Assembly (NCBI GenBank): GCA_963693315.1
Contig: OY856187.1
Coordinates: 382,343,460 to 382,407,459, forward strand
Source of the DNA: Diogma glabrata
Lineage: Eukaryota > Arthropoda > Insecta > Diptera > Cylindrotomidae
Direction of reading: 5' to 3'
DNA: 64,000 bases
The translations under genes were made by a program, and so were the position numbers. Numbering within the stretch: the first letter of the stretch is position 1; each line of letters begins with the position of its first letter. Of the stretch, positions 55,990 to 64,000 are shown one piece after another. Under the pieces are notes generated by a model. That model ran no database searches. It was not told where the DNA came from and saw nothing but the letters and a program-made list of their open reading frames with translations.

Positions 55990-57500
55990 GAGAAAATATT
56001 TCAAAATCATAAATTCATATTTCTTTCAAAATTCCAAAAATATTGTAAAAATTAAATAAAATCAAAAATTTAAACTTTTTTCAAACAAAATTCTAAAAAT
56101 ATTTAAAAAATTATTACAAAATCAAAGATTAAAACTTTTTTCAAAAATTCTAAAAATATTGCAAAAATTATAACAAAATCAAAAATTGTAACTTTTTCCA
56201 AAAGAATAAAAATTATAATAAAATCAAAAATTTAAAATATTTCAAAATTCTAAAAATGTTTCAAAAATTCTTACAAAATCAAAAATTGAATCTTTTTTCA
56301 AAATTCTAAAAATATATATAAAATTCAAAAATTGTACTTTTTTCAAAATTCTAAAAATATTCCATAAATTAGAATAAAATCACAAATTTAAACTTTTTCT
56401 AAATTCTAAAATTATTCCAAAAATTATTAAAATTCAAAAATTCAAACTTTTTCCAAAATTATAATAAAATCAAAAATTTAAAATTTTTCGAAATTCTAAA
56501 AATATTCCAAAAATTCTGACAAAATTAAAAATTGAAACTTTTTTTATAATTCTGAAAATATATAAATTCTATTTTTTTTTTCAAAATTTTAAAATTATAG
56601 CTAAAATTATAACAAAATCAAAAATTAAAACTTTTTCCAAAATTCTAAAAATATTGCAAAAATTGAAACTTTTTTCTAAATTTCAAAAAATATAAATTAT
56701 AATAAAATCAAAAATTTTATATTGTTCAAAATTCTAAAAATCTTCCAAAAATTCTTACAAAATTCGAATTGAATCTTTTTTAAAAATTCTAAAATTATAT
56801 ATAAAAGAATCCTTATTTTTTCCAAAATTCTAAAAATATTGCAAAAATTATTACAAAATCAAAACTAAAAACTTTTTTCAAAATTCCAAAAATATTTCAA
56901 AAACTATAACAAATTCAAAAATTTCTATGTCCAATCTCATTTTCAATTACATTTACATCATAAAAACAGCAAAATTTTTTTCCAAAAAATTGGCTAAAAA
57001 ATAAATGAAACCATTTTTTGACACACTTGACAACATTTTTTTGACAAAATTATAATGCCATAATTCTCAATAATAATAATAAAATTTCATGTCATAAAAA
57101 TAATTAATCTTATTTTTTGCCAAAAAATTGGGTAAAAAAATAAATAAATCCTTCTTTTGACACACTTGAAACATTTTTTGACAAACTTATAATGCAATAA
57201 TCTAGTTTTTGATCTCACATACCAATCCCTACCATCAAGATTTCCCCAAATTCAATGTTCCTACTCGTAATCACTTAAATTGAACGTTTTTAAGCCGAAA
57301 ATATGAAAGTTTGCTATTTTTGACACACGTAATGATTTTTTGGCACACTTTTGGTACAGTTATCGAACACAGCGTCCTTTCGGACCTGTCCCTTGACTAT
57401 ACCTATTTCTAGAAAAAATTTTTGAAATCCCTCCAGCGGTTTTCTAGATTTCGTTGGTAATGACTGCCGGCCGGACGGCAGACAGACATACATTTTTTTT
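55990..57500 (-). repeat. Composite minisatellite-bearing repeat (copy 2, reverse orientation)
   Basis: Reverse complement of the 60569-61760 layout. The conserved block lies at about 57395-57500 (CCGCTGGAGGGATTT, GGCCGG patch, TGTCTGTCTGCC). A spacer with CTAGATTATTGCATTATAAG and TGACACACTTGACAAC-type direct repeats occupies 57000-57250, and a minisatellite of about 55-65 bp units (AAAATTCTAAAAATATT, GCAAAAATTATAACAAAATC, AAAAATT) occupies 56030-56930. Non-coding. Confidence 0.8.
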
Positions 57501-57632
57501 TTGCTTTTTATATAAAATTTTTTATATATAAAACAAAAATGTATTACTTTTGATAAGTATAATATAATTTTCAACATATTATACTATTATCATTATTATG
57601 AAAGTATTATAATAATCATAAAAAATATATTT

Positions 57633-59290
57633 TTATTTGCTATATAAAAAAGTTAATTTGGCGGCCTTTTTAACTCCCAATATGTTGCGTAATTTGGAAT
57701 GAACTTGTCCGAAGGTAGAAAATATTCTTTCAACACCAGCAGATGACGAAACTGCGCTTAAAAGTTGGTATATTATTTCTTCGCTAATAGTTGAGACCAC
57801 ATTAGGGTTTATTGTAATAAATGATTTCCACCAATCAAAGTCAGTCATAGACCTTACGACTTCTTAATCTCATAAAGGCTCCGGAAAAAGGTTCAACTTT
57901 TCCTTGGTATTTAAAAAAGATTGGCAGAAATGAAATAGGAAACTCTTCTTCAATGAAATTAATACCGATCCTTTTTTCATCTTCGGTGAGCTTTTCGTCT
58001 CATACATTTTGTTGGGAGCAATAAGAAATGCCGCATAATGACAGGCGTTTAGTGCCATTGTATATCTACGATCAAAATATTTTTTTGGTGGCTTATTTAA
58101 ATTTTTTCGTAATTCCAAATTCAACCGTTTCCAAACAACCGTATTGTCAGAAATTTTAGTAGTGTCACTTTGCATTCTGTCCAACGCTTGAGCAATAGGT
58201 TCAAATAGTAGTATCAGATCTTCACAATTTCTTTTTAAACCTAAGCTTTGGACCAGCCTGATTATATCTATATCAATTTCATTCCGATGCTCATCACACA
58301 CTGTCATTAATGCAGGCCAATTTTTTAAATATGTCCTAATGGTTTCACAAATAGAGCTCCAGCGCACCTCTATAGGTAAAACTAAAGAGCTGCCCCTGCC
58401 TCATTGTACCAGGATTTTGCCAAATGGTGATTTCTAAAATATTTAGCTACACTGACTATATGCTTCTGTTTGGATAAGAAGTCTTTTCCAAAATCGTGTG
58501 CCAGCAGATTTATGATATGAGCTGAACAACCATAGCTAATAATATTATTTTCAGGTATGTCTTCAATATCTTTTCGCATCCTTCTCATATTGCTAGTATT
58601 ATCTGTTACGAGGCTTCGTATTTTACATTCGTATCTAATTTCTGTTTCCCGGCATATTTTTGTTGTCAAAGCTTGTAGATATTCCGAATCATGTTTATGT
58701 CCTGAAGTGTCGATAGTATCAACTAAAACAATTAATCCATCTTTCTTTACGACACAAGCACAGATAATAGATGTATTATTGACATTGCTCTACCCATCTA
58801 ATGTTAAACACACAACTTCATTTTTTAAAGCTGCATGACACACTGTTTGTTCATGTGAAAAAACTTTTTCCAAAAGTTCATTTGATAATTATTTTTCATG
58901 AGGTGGAATGTATCCCGGATGCAAAAAACTACACAATTTTTTAAATTCAGTATGACCTGCCTTTTGGAATGCCAAATTTGTTGCATAAAAAAATCGAGCT
59001 ACTTGTTCGTCGAAACTCTCCTTTTCTTTCTTCGTTGTCGTCACTACGAATTTCAAAATCAAAGCATTTTCCTGTTTACTGTTGCCGTTGTACGAACTTG
59101 GAACAATATCCTCTTTTTCTGGTAATATATTTTCGTTTGATTTCCTACAAAACTTTAAGTGCTTTTTCATTCGATCGACGGCGCTACAGCGCTTGCGTAC
59201 TGCCTGCCTCCTTGCTTACCTGCAACTTTTAGTTTGGTAAATTCATTCCATATTACATCTCTTTTACGACGGTTGTTGATTATTTTCTTC
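57633..59290 (-). pseudogene. hAT-family transposase (BED finger, DUF659-like, dimerisation domain)
   Basis: Minus-strand order: BED-type zinc finger region (59285-59140: RKRDVIWNEFTKLKVAG, then RMKKHLKFCRKS), a helical region (FDEQVARFFYATNLAFQKAG), and the catalytic-domain start with CLTLDG-stop-SNVNNTS (58790; TGG to TAG). Next come LVDTIDTSGHKHDSEYLQAL, RSLVTDNTSNMRRMRKDIE and SYGCSAHIINLLAHDFGKD (58669-58382), a central segment (58367-57870) and the C-terminal hAT dimerisation block SSAGVERIFSTFGQVHSKLR (57848-57633). Interruptions occur at about 59175 (frameshift), 58888 (stop), 58791 (stop), about 58380 and about 57860. Recently inactivated: each break is small and the rest aligns well. 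Confidence 0.85.
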
Positions 59291-59579
59291 AATCTCTAAA
59301 TAAAATAAAACAAGATTTCAAGTGAAGTTGAAATTGATCATGTAAAATTGATTACCTTTTATTTCGTTGATTAAATTTTAATACAAAAAATTGCACGTGT
59401 TTATAATATACTGTTCATACTTTATAGAGAATCATGACATGACAGTAAATGTTATATAAAACGACCGCTGTGTTACAAAAAGGCGCTCAGGTTACAAATA
59501 ATTTTGGTGTTACCAAATTGAAAAAATATTTTTCCGTAACTATTTCTATAAAATATTTTTTAATATTAATCTGTGATTT

Positions 59580-59636
59580 ATATGAAAAAAATCAAGTGAT
59601 TTAAATCAATCAATTGATTTAAATCATCCGATCACT
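59580..59636 (-). repeat. Candidate 5' terminal/subterminal repeat of the hAT element
   Basis: On the minus strand it begins CAGTGATCGGATGATTTAAA, followed by overlapping palindromic ATTTAAATCA units. CAGTG-type ends are common in hAT transposons, and the position just upstream of the transposase start fits. No matching opposite end was found near 57500-57630. Confidence 0.45.
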
Positions 59637-60568
59637 GAAGTTAGGATTATATTTTCTCACATTAACATAAATTTATTTATATTAGTATTATTGAAAACAA
59701 AAAAAATAAATTAAGAAAATTATTCTATTTTAATTTTTAACTTTCAAGACCTTTCTTTTTGTGATCTTCACCAGAAACGTCATTCGTCGGGTATATTCAA
59801 CTCACGACGTGTACGAGTATAGTAACGAACTGAATTTCTGTACCAAACGTCCATTTAGTGTATATCTTTCTTCTGCTGTTTCCCCTTTCAACATTCAAAT
59901 CCTTATCTAACCGAATGTATCTGATAGACTACATACGGCACAGATAACTGTGAATAAGAAATTATGTATTTAAGTTGGCTTAAACAAAACCAACAATAGC
60001 ACAAACTTAACGAGAAATTCACGGATTGCCTAAAACAACCCCAATTTGAAAGAAATAACCATAATTTATGAGCTTTTGAATCATTAATAAACGAATTATT
60101 AATGTCAAGTTCTACTCTCTTCTGAGCCTAATTATAGCATCTTTAAAAATATGGGTGGAGCTTGTATTGTCTACCTACACCGTCTACAAACAACAAACGT
60201 TTCAACGCTTGGAAAACATCGTCGTAACAGTTCTTATAAATTAATTTATTTCTTTTTGAGGAAATATACTTCGAATCAACTATTCAAATTATACAGTAAA
60301 ACTCCTCTAATTGGTCGAAAATTTTAAAATTTTGATTCTAAATAATTTTTTTATTATAATTCCATTTCGAGTTTACATAAATTTGACTTCAGTATTTTAT
60401 AAATAACTGATCTCTCATTTTTTTCTTGTTTTACTTGCAGGCTATGGTTTTTAGGCCAATATAACCTTATATACTCAACTCTGTAATTTTTGAAAAATTA
60501 ATTTAAATTTCTGTATTATGTATAGTCTAGTGATTTAACACACTCCGCTATGCATCGCCTATTACTTC
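59637..60568. other. No gene recognised
   Basis: AT-rich sequence between the hAT element and a composite repeat. Confidence 0.5.
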
Positions 60569-61760
60569 GGTCTGAAAGACCTAAGTATTACATTCATGAG
60601 CTCAAAGTGAAATTCTTACCCCCACTTTTTTTTGGCATTTCTCGACGTTTGAGGACCTACTGATTCTAAAAAGGCAAAAAAAAAGAATGTGTGTCTGTCT
60701 GAAGGCCGGCCGGCCAGCCGGCCGTCCTTCATTACCTACGCTGCAGCGAAAACCGCTGGAGGGATTTCAAAATTTTTTTTTTCTAAAAATAGGTATACAT
60801 TACGAGTAGAAACATTGAATTCGGAGACATTTTGATGGTCGGGATTGGTATGTGAGACCAAAATCTAGATTATTGCATTATAAGTTTGTCAAAAAAAATG
60901 TTGTCAAGTGTGTCAAAAGATAGATTTTTATTTATTTTTTTGGAAAATAATGAAATTAATTATTTCTTTGAAATGAAATTTTATTATTATTATTGAGAAT
61001 TATGGCATTGTAAGTCTGTCAAAAACATAATGTCAAGTGTTTTAAAAAACAATTTCATTTATTTTTATGGCCAATTTTTGGAAAAAAAATGTAGCTGTTT
61101 TTATGACGTAAATGTAATTGAAAAGAAATTGGACATGGAAATTTTTGAATTTGTTATAGGTTTTGAAATATTTTTGGAATTTGAAAAAAGTTTGTATTTT
61201 TGAATTTGTAATAATTTTGGCAATATTTTTAGAAGTTTAGAAAAATTTTGAATTTTTAAGAATTTTTGGAATATTATTGGAATATAGAAAAAGTTTAAAT
61301 CTTTGATTTTATTATAATTTTTGGAACATTTTTGGAATTCTGAAAAAAGATTCAATTTTTGATTTTGTTATAATTTTTGCAATATTTTTAGAATTTTGAA
61401 AAAAAATAGAATTTTTGAATTTTATATGTATATATTTAGAATTTTGAAAAAAGTTTCGTTTTCTGATTTTGTAGAATTTTTGGAATATTTCTAGAATTTT
61501 GAAAAATTTAAAATTTTTGATTTTATTATAATTTTTGAATTTTGAAAAAAAAATTGAATTTTTGATTTGTAATAATTTTTGCAATATTTTTAGAATTTTG
61601 GAAAAGTTTAAATTTTTAGGAATTTTTGGAATATTATTGGAATTTAGAAAAAGTTTAAATATTTGATTTATTCCAGTTTTTGGAATATTTTTGGAATTTT
61701 GAAAAGAGTTTGATTTTATTTAATTTAACAATATTTTTGGAATTTTGATTATAATCTTCC
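60569..61760 (+). repeat. Composite minisatellite-bearing repeat (copy 3)
   Basis: The conserved block 60569-60800 (CGGTCTGAAAGACCTAAGTA, TTACCCCCACTTTT, TGGCATTTCTCGACGTTTG, GGCCGGCCGGCCAGCCGGCC, CCGCTGGAGGGATTTC) is followed by a spacer (AAATCTAGATTATTGCATTA, TGTCAAGTGTGTCAAAAGAT). From 61130 a minisatellite (TTTTTGATTTTGTTATAATT, TTTGCAATATTTTTAGAATT) runs to about 61750. Inverted relative to copy 2. Confidence 0.82.
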
Positions 61761-62223
61761 GGCTACGTATTGATGTTTCGTGTTAGTTTTGTAATAAATT
61801 TCTAAACAGAGATAAAAAATACTTGTACCTCAACAAAGAGTTATGTTGGATATACATCGCTGCCCAAAACTAAAAACCATGTCTTCATAAAAGTTTTTTG
61901 CCGAAAACTATGTCAAAATCCTTAACCCAGACCGAAGTCTTGATATCTCAGAGCTGTGAGATTTCAGCCCCACCATATTTTTTATTTTATGTTGTTTCGG
62001 TTTGGGCTCTCTTTTTGGAAAATTTTTATATTGTTATGTAATAATGTTAAAATCTTTGATAAAGGGGCGGAGTTTTGCTGTTAAGTTTAACTTTTATTAA
62101 ATTGAAACAAAAAACTTAAATATTTGAGTTTCAGACTGGATTCCAATTAGCTGCTAAATTGTACTAAACTGCTAAATCTAAATTTAGTTTTTCAAAACTA
62201 CCGAATTTTTTAATTCAAATTAA
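61761..62223. other. No gene recognised
   Basis: AT-rich sequence preceding a retrotransposon. It may contain that element's leader or ORF1 end, but nothing identifiable. Confidence 0.45.
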
Positions 62224-62373
62224 TATAATCAAGTTGTTAGATATAGGCCAGTAATAATAGGAGAAAAAATTAGAAAAAAAAAAATTCGTTACAGCAAACT
62301 GACAGCGGGACATTGTAGAACACGATATTGTAAATATGTGTTGAAATTTAGGCCTGGCCGAATTTCAGTAGCT

Positions 62374-64000
62374 ATGCCTGCAATGTCAAAGGGTAAGTCT
62401 TTGTCTCAACAAAATGGCCGCAGAGTGAACCAACAGCTTAGCATTGACTTCACCAACATAAGAGGTCTCAATTCGAATCTAAACGAGGTTCATCACTACA
62501 TCGAAAAAAATAAACCTGACATATTGTTTCTTACCGAAACAATTGTTAGTGGCAAAGCATCGAAGTTGGATCCCGACAAATACCGGATACCTAGTTACGA
62601 ATTGGAACATTCCTTTTATAACAAGCATGGTGTCTGTGTATTTGTTCGAGATTCACTTTCATGTATGAGAATTAAGGCCTACGAGTTGAACTCTAAGCAC
62701 CATAATTCTATAGCACTGAAGATCTCAGGTGTTGATGAAACTATGTTTATAATAGGATTATATAGATCCCCAAATTCTCCCCCAGGATGTCCCTTTTTCG
62801 ATCAAATATCGGCTAATCTAGACAAGATTACCACGGACTACCCCAAAGCAAGACTGGCCATTCTTGGAGACTTTAATATTCATAATAAAGAATGGCTTAA
62901 GCATTCATCGCGCACTGACGACGTAGGAAGACAAGCCGAACTGATACTCGCAGATTATCACGGTTTGACGCAAATGATAGAGTGTCCCACTAGAATCGCA
63001 GACAATTCACATCATAACAATAATTTGCTGGATCTGTTTTTGACAAACGAACCAGATACTACGAACACAAAAGTTGAACAACCCCTCGGAACATCAGACC
63101 ATTTACTAATATCAGCAATAGTGCAATTTACATCACCGACACAAATTAAAGCAAATCCTCGCCGGGTTTGGAACTATAAACGCGCTGACTGGGAGGGACT
63201 GAGAAACTTTTATGACGAAACACCTTGGAGAACTATTTGTTGTGTTGATCAAGATCCTAGCACATCGGTAATAAGAATTTCTGAAATCATAAAAGAAGGA
63301 ATGCGGCGGTTTATTCCAAATCGATTAATCACTCCTAAAACTGAGCCTTGGTTCACACGGGATGTTGATGAGGCAGTGAGGAATAAACGCAAAGCATTTA
63401 AGACGTATAACGCTAATAAAACACCTGAAACCCATAGCGCCTATAAGAAAGCCAGAAATATTAGTAAATTCAAAATAGACTTGGACAAAGACGCGTTTAT
63501 CCAGAAGAAAGCCAAGAAATTCGCCGAGCACCCATCTGGCTCACGTAGTTTCTTTCAGGCAGTTAAATCAGTCCAGAGCAATTTTACTCGATCCTCTATT
63601 CCAACCTTAGTTCTCAATGACATTCCCGTGAGCGACTCGAAAGAGAAAGCGGATCTATTGGGTCGTATTTTCGCAGAAAACTCAAACATAGTTGAACCCC
63701 CCCATTCTCCTACACTCATTCCCCCAGTTGTAACGAAAATGAAACCAATTATTTTTCGTTGCAATATTGTACGGAAAATGCTTCTTTCTATCAATATCAA
63801 CAAATCTGCTGGCCCCGATGGTATTCCACCCCTCATTCTTAAAAACTTTGCTAGGCAACTAGCTCCAATTTTAACAAAAATTTTCTATTTATCTTATAAA
63901 ACCGGAATATTTCCCGATTCTTGGAAGCTGGCCAGCGTTCAACCCATATCAAAGAAAGGCAGTAAGATAGACCCTAACAATTATAGACCAATTGCAATTC
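62374..64000 (+). CDS. CR1-like non-LTR retrotransposon endonuclease/reverse transcriptase, uninterrupted to the window edge
   Basis: One frame is open from a stop at 62221 through the end of the window. The ATG at 62374 is the likely start (MPAMSKGKSLSQQNGRR), giving 542 codons here with more beyond. The endonuclease shows the IRGLNSN start, LTET with the catalytic Glu (about residue 55), YRSPNSPP, GDFN (165-168), LLDLFLTNEP and SDH (241-243), all catalytic signatures intact. A linker with basic KARNISKFKIDLDKDAF and FAEHPSGSRSFF leads to the RT N-terminus: NKSAGPDGIPPLILKNF (from about 477), KIFYLSYKTGIFP, SWKLASVQPISKKGS and NYRPIAI at the edge. It would nick target DNA and prime reverse transcription. 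Lack of any stop suggests a recent copy. Relatives in the window: 23773-24175, 25840-27790 and 41222-41345. Confidence 0.92.
   Translation, partial: MPAMSKGKSLSQQNGRRVNQQLSIDFTNIRGLNSNLNEVHHYIEKNKPDILFLTETIVSGKASKLDPDKYRIPSYELEHSFYNKHGVCVFVRDSLSCMRIKAYELNSKHHNSIALKISGVDETMFIIGLYRSPNSPPGCPFFDQISANLDKITTDYPKARLAILGDFNIHNKEWLKHSSRTDDVGRQAELILADYHGLTQMIECPTRIADNSHHNNNLLDLFLTNEPDTTNTKVEQPLGTSDHLLISAIVQFTSPTQIKANPRRVWNYKRADWEGLRNFYDETPWRTICCVDQDPSTSVIRISEIIKEGMRRFIPNRLITPKTEPWFTRDVDEAVRNKRKAFKTYNANKTPETHSAYKKARNISKFKIDLDKDAFIQKKAKKFAEHPSGSRSFFQAVKSVQSNFTRSSIPTLVLNDIPVSDSKEKADLLGRIFAENSNIVEPPHSPTLIPPVVTKMKPIIFRCNIVRKMLLSININKSAGPDGIPPLILKNFARQLAPILTKIFYLSYKTGIFPDSWKLASVQPISKKGSKIDPNNYRPIAI

Noticed and set aside
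56030..56930. CRISPR-like array of regular repeats
   Set aside because: Repeats are imperfect AT-rich minisatellite units without unique spacers, in a eukaryotic context with no cas genes.
60684..60724. GGCCGGCCGGCC palindrome as a regulatory site or CpG island
   Set aside because: It is part of the conserved block of the composite repeat and varies between copies (GGCCTGTCGGGCGGCC at 9333).

Overview
This is AT-rich eukaryotic nuclear DNA, almost certainly from an arthropod and most likely an insect. The evidence is the transposable-element families present (RTE-like, Jockey/LOA-like, CR1-like and RNase H-bearing non-LTR elements, a Ty3/gypsy element with a tRNA-Trp primer site, a mariner and hAT transposons), poly(A)-tailed insertions, canonical splice signals around one exon, and the absence of any prokaryotic gene organisation. 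I cannot assign an order. Nearly all coding signal belongs to transposable elements, most of them broken, 5'-truncated and nested. Only one host-type exon is convincing (52230-52503, ending in a putative signal peptide), so much of the right half may be intron or intergenic DNA of that gene.

Layout. 1-10 kb is a graveyard of non-LTR retrotransposons: three RTE-like 5' ends with a shared TATA-containing leader (two head-to-head at 1-441 and 779-1420, one at 9640-9984), a Jockey/LOA-like element (1415-3210, minus), an RNase H-bearing element (4020-5780), other RT fragments, and a 556-bp palindromic mariner-derived foldback (7580-8135) lying inside an RTE endonuclease. 10-16.4 kb is mostly empty apart from a tandem LTR plus primer-site array at 12141-13040. 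16.4-20 kb is a three-level nest: a TA-flanked foldback inside a nonautonomous hAT-like element inside ORF1 of a minus-strand non-LTR element. 20.8-21.4 kb is a mariner remnant. 21.7-23.1 kb is a satellite with a period of about 285 bp.

23.7-31 kb holds CR1-like RT fragments, including one element interrupted by a related poly(A)-tailed copy, and a possible BEL gag relic. 31674-33141 is a long foldback element with TAA flanks and a large internal A/T microsatellite. 35.1-39.3 kb is a Ty3/gypsy element (CsRn1/Kabuki-like) whose two terminal repeats lie in inverted orientation. 40-43 kb holds a 95-bp hairpin and small RT fragments. At 43.3 kb an LTR-like segment abuts a 47-nt tRNA-Lys-derived sequence. 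44-45.9 kb is a higher-order tandem array. 47 kb has an RNase H-containing non-LTR tail.

The host-type exon lies at 52.2-52.5 kb. A degenerate minus-strand gypsy element follows (52.8-55.7 kb). A hAT transposase pseudogene (57.6-59.3 kb) is flanked by inverted copies of a composite minisatellite-bearing repeat (56.0-57.5 and 60.57-61.76 kb). The window ends inside an uninterrupted EN-RT frame of a CR1-like element (62374 to the edge), the youngest-looking autonomous element here. I found no operon, CRISPR array or novel multigene system. The most unusual observations are structural: duplicated promoter monomers, inverted LTRs, the tRNA-derived extended primer site, palindromic duplication of a transposase start, and multi-level nesting.
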